Positions 1 through 12,539 of a stretch of DNA of 64,000 bases are shown one piece after another. How positions within the stretch are numbered: the first letter of the stretch is position 1; the number at the start of each line of letters is the position of its first letter. The notes under the pieces were generated by a model, which worked only from the letters and a program-made list of their open reading frames with translations, was not told where the DNA came from and ran no database searches. The stretch comes from JBEIHI01 sp964655245 (GTDB lineage Bacteria > Bdellovibrionota > UBA2394): NCBI GenBank assembly GCA_964655245.1, contig CAZZLQ010000001.1, forward strand, positions 1 to 64,000, read 5' to 3'. A program made the translations under genes and the position numbers.

Positions 1-1
1 C

Positions 2-904
2 AAAATGGTTAAAGTCTATATCGCGATCAAGCGAAAGATTGAAGTCGGCGATAAGATGGCCGGACGTCACGGAAACAAAGGGGTTATCTCAAGAGTTCTT
101 CCAGAAGAAGATTTGCCTTATCTGGCAGACGGAACACCAGTGGATATCATTTTGAATCCTTTGGGCGTTCCTTCTCGTATGAACGTCGGTCAGTTGCTTG
201 AGACCCATCTTGGTGGAGCGGCTTCCGGAATCGGACGCGTGATCAATCAAATGCTCGAGAAGAATGCTGAAGTCGAATTGCTGAGAAGCTATTTGATGAA
301 GATTTATTCAACTGAGAGTGTTCAGAAGTTTCTGAAAGATGCCAAGCGAGAAGAGCTTGTGGATTTTGCGAAGAAGCTTCGTGAAGGTGTCACCCTTGCA
401 ATTCCAGTGTTTGACGGAACTGATGAGGGCGAAATTTCTCGACTCCTCGATTTAGCCGGATTGCCAACGGATGGTCAGGTGTATCTGTTTGACGGTCGAA
501 CGGGGGAAACCTTTGAGCGGCGAGTGACGGTGGGAACAATCTATATGTTGAAACTCCACCATATCGCTGAAGATAAGATCCATGCTCGAAGCATTGGTCC
601 ATACTCAATTGTTACGCAGCAACCTCTGGGCGGTAAGGCTCAGTTCGGGGGCCAGCGTCTCGGAGAGATGGAAGTGTGGGCAATGGAAGCTTACGGTGCT
701 GCTTATGCCCTGCAAGAGTTCCTCACAGTGAAGTCCGATGACATCATTGGCCGTACACGAATGTATGAGTCGATTGTCAAAGGTGAGTACAACCTTGAGC
801 CTGGTTTGCCAGAGTCGTTCAACGTGTTGACCAAAGAGCTTCGAGCTCTGGGTCTTAATGTTGAGCTGGTTCAGGATCAGAACAACGAAGGTCAATCAGC
901 TTAA
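2..904 (+). CDS. rpoB: RNA polymerase beta subunit, C-terminal part (partial)
   Basis: This is the last 300 residues of the beta subunit of RNA polymerase, which forms the active-site cleft with beta'. The frame is open from the first bases and there is no real start here; the ATG at 5 is an internal Met. Conserved stretches are visible: GDKMAGRHGNKGV, where the Lys residues lie near the catalytic centre, then NPLGVPSRMN, and the C-terminal clamp segment LGGKAQFGGQRLGEMEVWA. The gene ends 19 bases before rpoC, as expected for an rpoBC pair. Only the 5' truncation by the window edge is unusual. Confidence 0.98.
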   Translation, partial: KMVKVYIAIKRKIEVGDKMAGRHGNKGVISRVLPEEDLPYLADGTPVDIILNPLGVPSRMNVGQLLETHLGGAASGIGRVINQMLEKNAEVELLRSYLMKIYSTESVQKFLKDAKREELVDFAKKLREGVTLAIPVFDGTDEGEISRLLDLAGLPTDGQVYLFDGRTGETFERRVTVGTIYMLKLHHIAEDKIHARSIGPYSIVTQQPLGGKAQFGGQRLGEMEVWAMEAYGAAYALQEFLTVKSDDIIGRTRMYESIVKGEYNLEPGLPESFNVLTKELRALGLNVELVQDQNNEGQSA

Positions 905-923
905 GGTGTAGTGGAGGTCGAAC

Positions 924-5120
<4,197 letters not shown>

Positions 5121-5138
5121 GAAAGGTAAGTCTTTTTG

Positions 5139-5166
5139 TTGACATAGGGCCCCGCGGGGCCCTAAT
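5139..5166 (+). promoter_or_regulatory. Candidate promoter with palindrome in the rpsL leader
   Basis: A perfect -35 hexamer TTGACA lies at 5139-5144. A weak -10 candidate CCTAAT (5161-5166) follows after 16 bases. A perfect 20-base palindrome, TAGGGCCCCGCGGGGCCCTA at 5145-5164, fills the spacer. No T-run follows the palindrome, so it is a poor intrinsic terminator. It could be an operator, or an RNA hairpin in transcripts reading through from rpoC. The remaining leader to rpsL (5167-5285) shows no other gene. Confidence 0.4.
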
Positions 5167-5285
5167 CAATGGCCTTATTCGATCTTTCCTGCGTTTCAAA
5201 GCGCAGTGATGGGCTTTCCTGTGTGTCCCCCCAAAAGGACGCGAGAGGAAAGAGCGATATAAACAATTTTAGTTGGAGTGTGAGA

Positions 5286-5660
5286 ATGCCGACGATTAAC
5301 CAATTGGTTCGCAAGGGCCGACAAAAGCCCACTTATAAATCAAAGTCCCCCGCTCTTCGGGGTGCGCCTCAGAAGCGTGGAGTCTGTACTCGGGTGTATA
5401 CAATGACCCCGAAGAAGCCGAACTCAGCGCTACGAAAGGTGGCTCGGGTCCGTCTGACCAACAAGCAGGAAGTCACTGCGTACATCATGGGAATTGGTCA
5501 CAACCTTCAAGAACACTCCGTTGTTCTGATTCGAGGTGGCCGGGTGAAGGATTTGCCAGGGGTACGATATCACATCGTTCGAGGAACTCTCGATGCGACC
5601 GGAGTTGCAAACCGTAAGCGAAGCCGTTCCAAGTACGGCGCTAAGAAGCCCAAGTCTTAA
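5286..5660 (+). CDS. rpsL: 30S ribosomal protein S12 (uS12)
   Basis: S12 sits at the decoding centre of the 30S subunit. The product is 124 residues, the usual length, starting MPTINQLVRKGR. An in-frame start at 5169 would add 39 unrelated residues and is rejected, because GGAG (5275-5278) is correctly spaced from 5286. Lys43 in TPKKPNS and Lys88 in GRVKDLPGV are the residues usually changed in streptomycin resistance, and they have the sensitive form. Asp89 is the residue that RimO methylthiolates, and rimO lies in this same window (27300-28712). First gene of the str cluster. Confidence 0.97.
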   Translation: MPTINQLVRKGRQKPTYKSKSPALRGAPQKRGVCTRVYTMTPKKPNSALRKVARVRLTNKQEVTAYIMGIGHNLQEHSVVLIRGGRVKDLPGVRYHIVRGTLDATGVANRKRSRSKYGAKKPKS

Positions 5661-5669
5661 GGAGATTTT

Positions 5670-6140
5670 ATGCCTAGAAGAAAAAGAGTTTTGAAACGAC
5701 CTTCTTTGGTTCCTGATTTTCAGTTTGGTGATTCTACAGTAGCCAAATTTATAAACATGATCATGTGGAGCGGCAAAAAAACAATCGCTACAAAAATTGT
5801 TTATGGCGCCTTGGAAGATTTGAAGAGTAAGGGTGAAGATTCCCTTAAGACCTTTAAGAAGGCAGTTGATAATTGTAAGCCTGAGATTGAAGTCCGATCA
5901 CGGCGAGTCGGTGGTGCGAACTATCAAGTTCCTATGGATGTTCGACCTGAGCGCAAGTTGACTCTGGCCATTCGATGGTTGATTGCCAGTGCGCGTGAGC
6001 GAGCCGGCCGATCGATGGTTGAAAAGCTGTCCGCTGAGCTTTATGAAGCTTCTCAGGGGCGCGGTGGAGCAATCAAAAAACGAGAAGATGTTCACAAAAT
6101 GGCTGAAGCCAATAGAGCGTTTGCCCACTTCCGTTGGTAA
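5670..6140 (+). CDS. rpsG: 30S ribosomal protein S7 (uS7)
   Basis: S7 nucleates assembly of the 30S head and contacts tRNA in the exit site. The 156-residue product begins MPRRKRV and contains the typical RVGGANYQVP hairpin and a Lys/Arg-rich N terminus. Length matches the short form of the family. A strong ribosome-binding site AAGGAG lies just upstream, nine bases after the rpsL stop. It is the second gene of the str cluster, and S7 is the translational repressor of this operon in E. coli. Confidence 0.97.
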   Translation: MPRRKRVLKRPSLVPDFQFGDSTVAKFINMIMWSGKKTIATKIVYGALEDLKSKGEDSLKTFKKAVDNCKPEIEVRSRRVGGANYQVPMDVRPERKLTLAIRWLIASARERAGRSMVEKLSAELYEASQGRGGAIKKREDVHKMAEANRAFAHFRW

Positions 6141-6154
6141 TTGAGAGGGGAATT

Positions 6155-8251
6155 GTGTCAGTGGCGCTTAAAAAAGCAGTGGTAGAAAATCTCGATCATA
6201 TTCGAAATATCGGGATCATTGCGCACATCGATGCAGGCAAGACCACGACTACTGAGCGAATTCTCTACTATTCCGGCCGTACTCATAAGCTGGGAAATGT
6301 TGATGAGGGTAACACTCAGATGGATTGGATGGTTCAGGAGCAGGAGCGGGGAATCACTATTACCTCTGCGGCAACAACCTGCTCGTGGAAGGATCATCAA
6401 ATCAACATCATCGACACTCCCGGCCACGTTGATTTTACCATTGAAGTGGAGCGCTCTTTGCGGGTGCTTGATGGAGCGGTGGGTGTTTTTTGTGCAGTCA
6501 GTGGTGTTCAGCCTCAGTCGGAAACTGTCTGGCGTCAGGCTGATAAGTATCGAGTGCCGCGAATTGCTTTTGTTAACAAAATGGACCGCCTCGGCGCGAA
6601 TTTTTCGCGAGTTGTTGAAATGATGAGATCCAAGCTTCATGCCAACGCTATTCCTGTGCAGATGCCAATTGGGGCTGAAGACGGCTTTCGTGGATGCTTG
6701 GACTTGATCAATCAGAAGGCTTTGATTTGGTCTGAATCAAATGACGGAGCCGATTTTTCCCAGGAGGCCATTCCCGCGGAACTGCAAAGTGAGTTCAAGC
6801 GTGCTCGCGAAGCCATGATCGAGGCGATTGCTGAACTGGATGATTCGATCGCGGATTTGTTCCTGAACGGAAAGCCTATTTCCGCCGATCAATTGATTTC
6901 TTCTTTGCGCAATCTCTGTGTTTCAATGAAGGCTACCCCTGTTCTCTGTGGAGCGAGCTTTCGCAATATGGGGGTTCAACCTCTGCTGGATGCGATCGTG
7001 TCATTTTTACCATCACCCTCAGATGTGCCGGCTGTGGAGGGATCGGATCCAGTCGACGTGTCGAAAAAGATCTCTAGAAGCGCCAGTCGTTCGGAGCCGC
7101 TTTCGGCGCTTGTTTTTAAGATTCAATCGAATTCTTTCATGGGTCCGATGGCTTATGTTCGGGTTTATTCGGGTGTGTTGGAAAAGAGTCAGGCTCTACA
7201 GAATGCGTCCAAGCAGAAGAAAGAGAAGATTAATCGTCTGCTGAAAGTCCATGCCAATCAGACGGAAGATGTTGATGTTTTGGGTCCAGGGGAGATCGGC
7301 GCTATCGTTGGGCTTAAGTTTTCAACGACTGGTGACACTCTCACTGATTCCGCTCAGCAGATTGTTCTTGAGTCCATCGTGTTCCCGGAACCCGTGATTT
7401 CTGTTGCGATTGAGCCCAAAACAAAGGCCGACGAGGAAAAGCTGGGTTCCTCTCTGCAGAGACTGGCGCTCGAAGATCCTAGTTTTAAGGTCTCCGCGAA
7501 TGAAGAAACCGGTCAGACCTTGATTTCTGGGATGGGTGAGCTGCACTTGGACATTATTGTGGATCGACTGACCCGTGAGTTCAATGTCAGCGCCAATGTT
7601 GGTAAGCCCCAAGTTTCTTACAAGGAAAGCGTACTGGCTGAGTCTTCGGGCGAATGTGTGTTTCAGCGCCAGGTCGGTGGTAAGAACGTTTTTGCAAAAG
7701 TTGTTTTGAATGTTGTCCCTGCAGAGCGTGGAACTGGATCTTCTTTTGTGAACAGAATGACTCCTGCGCAGATGCCGGAGCTGTGGGTTAATGCCATTCG
7801 CTCTGGAGTGACTGAATCATTGTCCAACGGTGTGCTGGGAAGCTACCCAGTGGTTGATGTGACTGTAAGTTTGGTGGGCGGAGCATTTGAGCAGGATGCT
7901 TCAACAGATGTGGCTTTTAAGTTAGCCGCTGGAATGTCCTTCAAGGACGCTTGTCGAAAGGCGAAGCCGGCTTTGTTAGAGCCGATTATGTCGATTGAAA
8001 TTGTTGTCCCGGATGAATATATGAGTCAGATTATCGGGGACTTGAACTCAAGGCGAGGGCGCGTTTTGTCGATGGATGAGCGCGTTGGCAACCGAGTAAT
8101 CCACGGTGAAGTTCCTCTCGCTGAAACGTTTGGTTACGCTACGGTTTTGCGATCTTTGTCGCAGGGTCGGGCAACGTACTCATTGGAGCCGCTCCGATAC
8201 GAAGAGGTTCCTCAACAATTAACGGAAGGTATCTTAGGAAGATTTAACTAG
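6155..8251 (+). CDS. fusA: Translation elongation factor G with unusual domain IV tip
   Basis: EF-G is the GTPase that drives tRNA-mRNA translocation and helps ribosome recycling. The chosen start is GTG 6155 after GAGAGG, giving 698 residues; a TTG at 6134 overlaps rpsG and is less likely. The G domain is canonical: AHIDAGKTTTTER, ERGITI, DTPGHVDF, NKMDR. Domain IV is not. Loop I, normally SGGRGQYG, reads VGGKNVFA (residues 507-514). Loop II, normally SYHDVDSSE, reads AFEQDASTD, so the E. coli His583 position is Glu579. It could be a specialised EF-G, such as the recycling member of a deltaproteobacterial EF-G pair, although its position in the str operon argues for the main factor. Confidence 0.93.
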   Translation: MSVALKKAVVENLDHIRNIGIIAHIDAGKTTTTERILYYSGRTHKLGNVDEGNTQMDWMVQEQERGITITSAATTCSWKDHQINIIDTPGHVDFTIEVERSLRVLDGAVGVFCAVSGVQPQSETVWRQADKYRVPRIAFVNKMDRLGANFSRVVEMMRSKLHANAIPVQMPIGAEDGFRGCLDLINQKALIWSESNDGADFSQEAIPAELQSEFKRAREAMIEAIAELDDSIADLFLNGKPISADQLISSLRNLCVSMKATPVLCGASFRNMGVQPLLDAIVSFLPSPSDVPAVEGSDPVDVSKKISRSASRSEPLSALVFKIQSNSFMGPMAYVRVYSGVLEKSQALQNASKQKKEKINRLLKVHANQTEDVDVLGPGEIGAIVGLKFSTTGDTLTDSAQQIVLESIVFPEPVISVAIEPKTKADEEKLGSSLQRLALEDPSFKVSANEETGQTLISGMGELHLDIIVDRLTREFNVSANVGKPQVSYKESVLAESSGECVFQRQVGGKNVFAKVVLNVVPAERGTGSSFVNRMTPAQMPELWVNAIRSGVTESLSNGVLGSYPVVDVTVSLVGGAFEQDASTDVAFKLAAGMSFKDACRKAKPALLEPIMSIEIVVPDEYMSQIIGDLNSRRGRVLSMDERVGNRVIHGEVPLAETFGYATVLRSLSQGRATYSLEPLRYEEVPQQLTEGILGRFN

Positions 8252-8273
8252 AACGCAAGGTTCAGGAGGCAAT

Positions 8274-9479
8274 ATGGCAAAGGCTAAATTCGAAAGAAGT
8301 AAACCACACGTGAACGTCGGAACTATTGGTCACGTCGATCACGGCAAGACAACTTTGACGGCTGCGCTGACGAAAGTTTGTGCGGATATGGGAATGAGTG
8401 ACTACATCGCTTACGACCAGGTCGCCAAAGCATCAGAAAAACAAGGACGTCGAGATGATTCAAAAATCATCACAATCGCGACATCACACGTAGAGTATGC
8501 GACAGCAAAGCGACACTATGCGCACGTTGATTGTCCGGGTCACGCTGACTACGTCAAAAACATGATTACCGGTGCCGCTCAAATGGACGGCGCGATCTTG
8601 GTGGTTTCGGCCGCTGACGGTCCCATGCCTCAAACTCGAGAGCACATCCTTTTGGCTCGTCAGGTCGGCGTGCCTTATATCGTGGTGTTCCTCAATAAAT
8701 GTGATTTAGTCGATGACCCTGAGTTGTTGGAACTCGTCGAAGTTGAACTTCGTGATCTTTTGAACAGCTACAAGTTCCCTGGTGATACAACCCCGATTAT
8801 TCGTGGTTCCGCAACCAAAGCTTTGGCTGGAGACCAAGATGAGCTGGGAGTTCCTGCTTTGAAGAAGCTCCTTGATACGCTCGACACCTACATTCCTGAA
8901 CCTACCCGAGACATTGACAAGCCTTTGTTGATGCCAATCGAAGATGTGTTCTCGATTTCTGGTCGGGGAACTGTCGTTACCGGCCGTATTGAAAAGGGCA
9001 AGGTTAATGTCGGTCAGGAAGTGGAAATCGTCGGAATTCGACCTACCCAAGCAACTGTCGTTACTGGAATCGAAATGTTCCGTAAGAGCCTTGACGAAGG
9101 TTTGGCTGGTGACAACGCAGGTCTTCTGCTTCGAGGAACGAAGAAAGAAGATGTTGAGCGTGGTCAGGTTATCGCCGCCAAAGGTACTGCGAAGCCTCAC
9201 ACCAAGTTCAAGTGCGAAGTGTATATTTTGAACAAAGATGAAGGTGGACGACATACTCCTTTCTTCAAAGGATATCGCCCCCAATTCTATTTCAGAACAA
9301 CCGATGTGACTGGAAACGTTCAGCTTCCAGAAAACGTCGAAATGGTCATGCCTGGTGACAATATTTCTATGTTGGTCGAGTTGATTACTCCGATCGCTAT
9401 GGAAAAGTCACAGCGATTCGCTATCCGAGAGGGTGGACGAACCGTTGGAGCTGGCGTTGTTGCTGAGATTCTTGACTAA
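8274..9479 (+). CDS. tuf: Translation elongation factor Tu with divergent switch I
   Basis: EF-Tu carries aminoacyl-tRNA to the ribosome as a GTP complex. The product is 401 residues, five to eight longer than most. GHVDHGKT (19-26), DCPGH (87-91), NKCD and the C-terminal REGGRTVGAG are canonical. Switch I is not: where nearly all EF-Tus have APEEKARGITI, this one reads ASEKQGRRDDSKIITI (residues 53-68). That is about five extra residues, with Arg-Gly replaced by Lys-Ile, while the Mg-contacting Thr (Thr67) is kept. The frame is continuous and the flanks are perfectly conserved, so a sequencing frameshift is unlikely. Ribosome-binding site AGGAGG precedes ATG 8274. CGA is the commonest Arg codon. 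Confidence 0.96.
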   Translation: MAKAKFERSKPHVNVGTIGHVDHGKTTLTAALTKVCADMGMSDYIAYDQVAKASEKQGRRDDSKIITIATSHVEYATAKRHYAHVDCPGHADYVKNMITGAAQMDGAILVVSAADGPMPQTREHILLARQVGVPYIVVFLNKCDLVDDPELLELVEVELRDLLNSYKFPGDTTPIIRGSATKALAGDQDELGVPALKKLLDTLDTYIPEPTRDIDKPLLMPIEDVFSISGRGTVVTGRIEKGKVNVGQEVEIVGIRPTQATVVTGIEMFRKSLDEGLAGDNAGLLLRGTKKEDVERGQVIAAKGTAKPHTKFKCEVYILNKDEGGRHTPFFKGYRPQFYFRTTDVTGNVQLPENVEMVMPGDNISMLVELITPIAMEKSQRFAIREGGRTVGAGVVAEILD

Positions 9480-9499
9480 CGATTGATAAGGAGAGCGCT

Positions 9500-9814
9500 G
9501 TGCAAGGTGAAAAAATACGAATCAAGCTGAAAGCATACGAGTCGACGCTCTTGGACAGCGCGATCCAAGAAATCGTAGCCACGGCAAAGAGAACGGGTGC
9601 GGATGTGGCTGGGCCAATTCCGCTTCCCACTAATATTTCTCGATACTGTGTGTTGCGATCTCCCCACGTAGATAAAAAATCTCGGGAGCATTTTGAGATT
9701 AGAACTCACAAAAGATTGCTTGATATTTTGCGTCCGAATCAACAAACGATCGACGCTCTCATGAAACTGGATCTTTCAGCCGGTGTTCATGTGGAGATTA
9801 AGCAAGGAGTATAA
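9500..9814 (+). CDS. rpsJ: 30S ribosomal protein S10 (uS10)
   Basis: S10 is part of the 30S head and also the NusE transcription antitermination factor. The 104-residue product contains the family blocks IRIKLKAYES, PIPLPT and THKRLLDI. Start is GTG 9500, supported by AAGGAGAG eight bases upstream. It opens the S10 cluster, only 20 bases after tuf and with no terminator between, so the str and S10 operons are probably read together. Confidence 0.97.
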   Translation: MQGEKIRIKLKAYESTLLDSAIQEIVATAKRTGADVAGPIPLPTNISRYCVLRSPHVDKKSREHFEIRTHKRLLDILRPNQQTIDALMKLDLSAGVHVEIKQGV

Positions 9815-9816
9815 AA

Positions 9817-10458
9817 ATGGGTGTTATTCTTGGACGAAAAATTGGAATGACCCAAGGCTTTGGCCCTGATGGAGAGCTAATCCCAGTCACGGTCATCAAA
9901 GCGGGTCCCTGCAAAGTGGTTTCCACTCGCAAAGATGATGGTGATGGCTACTCTGCTGCTATCGTAGGCTTCGAAGAAATCGAAGGCGCTAAACTTGGTT
10001 CGAAGAGCTTGCTGGGCTTTTTCAAAAAGATGAACACTGCATGCTTTAAGGTTTTGCGAGAATTCCGCGGCATTGCAGCCCAGGCTGGTGACGATCTGAC
10101 AGTCGCTCAGTTTTCGCCAGGTGAGACGGTTATCATCACTGGAACTTCTAAGGGTAAAGGGATGACTTCTGTGATTAAGAAGTGGAACTTTAGCCGAGGT
10201 CGGATGTCTCACGGTGGAAATTGCAAACGGAAAGTCGGTTCCATCGGTATGCACACTTGGCCCGCGCACGTCATTAAGGGCAAAAAGATGGCCGGTCGAT
10301 GGGGGAATGAGCAAGTCACGCTAAGAACAGTGGAAGTCGTGAAGGCTATCCCAGAAGACAATTTGTTGTTGCTTAAGGGCCCGGTTCCAGGATCACCGGA
10401 CTCTTTGGTTGTGATTAGAACGAATGAGAGCCTGGGTAAAAAGAAGACTGCTGCTTAG
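9817..10458 (+). CDS. rplC: 50S ribosomal protein L3 (uL3)
   Basis: L3 is a primary 50S assembly protein whose long loop reaches toward the peptidyl-transferase centre. The 213-residue product starts MGVILGRKIGMTQ and carries the loop sequence with GNCKRKVGSIG and KKMAGRWGNEQVT, matching bacterial L3. The Gln in MSHGGNCK normally methylated by PrmB in E. coli (GSIGQ context) is not obviously conserved. It begins two bases after rpsJ, which suggests translational coupling. Confidence 0.97.
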   Translation: MGVILGRKIGMTQGFGPDGELIPVTVIKAGPCKVVSTRKDDGDGYSAAIVGFEEIEGAKLGSKSLLGFFKKMNTACFKVLREFRGIAAQAGDDLTVAQFSPGETVIITGTSKGKGMTSVIKKWNFSRGRMSHGGNCKRKVGSIGMHTWPAHVIKGKKMAGRWGNEQVTLRTVEVVKAIPEDNLLLLKGPVPGSPDSLVVIRTNESLGKKKTAA

Positions 10459-10477
10459 TTAAAGAGGTTGAATAGTC

Positions 10478-11110
10478 ATGGCACAAATTAAGGTTCTGAA
10501 TTTAAAGAACCAGGTCGTCGGAGAAGAGAATATCAATGACGGCTTGGTGGCTGCGAAAAATCGCCCATACTTGATGCACGATTACGTGGTGATGCAGCGA
10601 CGCGCGATGCGGCAGGGCACTCACTCCACAAAGACTCGTGCCGAGGTCAGCGGATCGGGTAAGAAGCCGTTCCGTCAAAAGGGAACAGGTCAAGCTCGGC
10701 AGGGGACTTTGATTGGTCCTCATCAGCCCGGCGGAGGTATTCAGTTCGGTCCAAAACCTCGCGACTATTCAACGAAGATGAATAAGCGGGCTCGGCTGGA
10801 GGCGCTCAAGCTGGCTCTTTCTCAGAAAAAGTATGAGGGCCGATTAGCTCTGGTTGAAGACTTCAATATTACGTCCGGAAAGACGAAGGATGCGACAAAA
10901 GCGATTACCGCTCTGAAGGCTGGGACCTCAGCGTTGATTGTCGGTGAGCTGTCAGCGGAAACGAAGCGAGCGATTCGAAACATTCAAGGCTGCGACAGTC
11001 TTCCTCCAGCAGGGGTTAATGTTTACGATGTGCTTCGTCACCAGTTTCTGATTGTGACTAAGGCTGGAATTAAGGCTTTGGAAAAGAGACTTTGTGAGGT
11101 GGCTGAATGA
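10478..11110 (+). CDS. rplD: 50S ribosomal protein L4 (uL4)
   Basis: L4 lines the peptide exit tunnel and in E. coli represses the S10 operon. The 210-residue protein contains the extended loop with KPFRQKGTGQARQG and the usual GGGIQFGPKPRDYS segment, followed by the globular domain with ALKLALSQK. Its last four bases overlap the start of rplW. Nothing about it departs from the family. Confidence 0.97.
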   Translation: MAQIKVLNLKNQVVGEENINDGLVAAKNRPYLMHDYVVMQRRAMRQGTHSTKTRAEVSGSGKKPFRQKGTGQARQGTLIGPHQPGGGIQFGPKPRDYSTKMNKRARLEALKLALSQKKYEGRLALVEDFNITSGKTKDATKAITALKAGTSALIVGELSAETKRAIRNIQGCDSLPPAGVNVYDVLRHQFLIVTKAGIKALEKRLCEVAE

Positions 11111-11391
11111 GACAAATTTTGAAATATCCATTGATTACGGAGAAGAGCTCAACCCTCCAAGGTAGCTCCAACCAGTATGTTTTTGTTGTGGATAGTAGCG
11201 CGAACAAGATCGAAATCAAAGATGCTGTGGAAGCCTTGAAAAAGGGCATCGAAGTGACGAGCGTTCAGACCTTGATCAATAGAGGCAAGGTTAAGCGAAT
11301 CGGTCGATCCATGGGTAAGCGATCAAATGTTAAAAAGGCCATCGTTCGTTTGAAGGCCGGACAAACTTTAGAGCTGTTTGAGGCAGCCTAA
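11107..11391 (+). CDS. rplW: 50S ribosomal protein L23 (uL23)
   Basis: L23 sits at the exit of the ribosomal tunnel, where trigger factor and SRP dock; trigger factor is also encoded here (34745-36058). The 94-residue product begins RQILKYPLITEKSS, typical of the family. It overlaps rplD by four bases (ATGA), so its translation is coupled to L4. Confidence 0.96.
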   Translation: MRQILKYPLITEKSSTLQGSSNQYVFVVDSSANKIEIKDAVEALKKGIEVTSVQTLINRGKVKRIGRSMGKRSNVKKAIVRLKAGQTLELFEAA

Positions 11392-11405
11392 TAGAAGGGG
11401 TTAGT

Positions 11406-12242
11406 ATGGGATTTTATAAGCCAGTAACACCTGCCAGACGTTTTTATACTCGGAGAGATTTCAGTCTTTTGACCCCAGGGGTTCAACCGACTAAGTCACT
11501 TCTTGAGCCATTGAAGTCGAGTGGCGGAAGAAACAATCACGGACGGGTTACGTCCCGCTTCCGAGGTGGTGGACATAAAAAACTTTATCGAGTGATTGAT
11601 TTTCGCCGCGATAAGATTGGTATTCCTGGACGAGTATCAAGCTTGGAGTACGATCCAAATCGAAACGTTTGGATCGCGTTGATTAACTACGCGGATGGGG
11701 AAAAGCGTTATATTTTGGCGCCGCTGTCGCTGAATGTGAACGACGCTGTTTCATCGGGACCAGAGGCGGAGATCCGCCCTGGATGTGCTTTGCCGCTTAA
11801 GTCGATTCCAGTGGGTACTTTTATTCACAATATTGAACTGAAGCGCGGCAAAGGTGGTGCCTTGGCTCGATCGGCTGGAACTTTTGCTCAGCTGATTGCT
11901 AAGGAAGGTGACTTTGCTTTGTTGCGATTGCCCTCGAGCGAGATCCGAAAGGTCAGCGTTGAGAATTTCGCTTCGATTGGCCAGTTGAGTAACCCGGATC
12001 ACATGAACGTGAGTTGGGGTAAAGCCGGTCGTATTCGCTGGTTGGGACGAACTCCTCATAACCGAGGAACTTCTATGAACCCGATCGATCACCCGCACGG
12101 TGGTGGTCAAGGAAAGACAAAGGGTGGTCGTCATCCGGTTACTCCTTGGGGTCAGCCAACAAAGGGTTATCGAACAAGAAATTCGAAGCGAACTGATAGT
12201 ATGCGTGTTCAGCGTCGAAATACCAAAACGGTGGTGAGCTAA
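11406..12242 (+). CDS. rplB: 50S ribosomal protein L2 (uL2)
   Basis: L2 helps join the subunits and supports peptidyl transfer. The 278-residue protein has all landmarks: N-terminal KPVTPARRF, GRNNHGRVTSRFRGGGHK, and the C-terminal MNPIDHPHGGGQGKTKGGRHP segment containing the conserved His. The ribosome-binding site is a modest AGAAGGGG before ATG 11406. Two bases separate it from rpsS. Confidence 0.98.
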   Translation: MGFYKPVTPARRFYTRRDFSLLTPGVQPTKSLLEPLKSSGGRNNHGRVTSRFRGGGHKKLYRVIDFRRDKIGIPGRVSSLEYDPNRNVWIALINYADGEKRYILAPLSLNVNDAVSSGPEAEIRPGCALPLKSIPVGTFIHNIELKRGKGGALARSAGTFAQLIAKEGDFALLRLPSSEIRKVSVENFASIGQLSNPDHMNVSWGKAGRIRWLGRTPHNRGTSMNPIDHPHGGGQGKTKGGRHPVTPWGQPTKGYRTRNSKRTDSMRVQRRNTKTVVS

Positions 12243-12244
12243 TT

Positions 12245-12526
12245 ATGGGAAGAAGTTTGAAGAAGGGTCCTTTCGTTGATTTTCATCTCTTGGATAAAGT
12301 GATGGGCCAGCGTGAGACCACTAGCAAAAAAATGATCAAGACCTGGTCGCGTCGTTCAACAATTATTCCTGAGATGGTGGGAATCACCTTCGCTGTTCAT
12401 AATGGCAAGGCTTTTATTCCTGTCTACGTGACGGAGAATATGGTTGGTCACAAACTTGGAGAGTTCTCTCCCACTAGAACTTTCAAGCAGCACTCTGGCG
12501 ATCGTAAAGCTGGTGCGGAAGGCTAA
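12245..12526 (+). CDS. rpsS: 30S ribosomal protein S19 (uS19)
   Basis: S19 contacts S13 and the A-site finger in the 30S head. The 93-residue product begins MGRSLKKGPFVD and contains STIIPEMVG and HKLGEFSPTRTF, both diagnostic. Normal length. It sits between rplB and rplV as in most bacteria. Confidence 0.97.
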   Translation: MGRSLKKGPFVDFHLLDKVMGQRETTSKKMIKTWSRRSTIIPEMVGITFAVHNGKAFIPVYVTENMVGHKLGEFSPTRTFKQHSGDRKAGAEG

Positions 12527-12539
12527 TTGAGGTTGCATC

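Noticed and set aside
5169..5285. A longer N terminus for S12 from ATG 5169
   Set aside because: It would add 39 unrelated residues before the universal MPTINQL start, and the ribosome-binding site GGAG is correctly placed for 5286.
8412..8477. Frameshift as the cause of the odd EF-Tu switch I
   Set aside because: The two other forward frames give no RGITI-like reading and one has a stop; the conserved flanks are in the same frame on both sides.
8706..9284. Open minus-strand frame of 192 codons inside tuf
   Set aside because: Antisense to conserved EF-Tu sequence; no family match or start signal.
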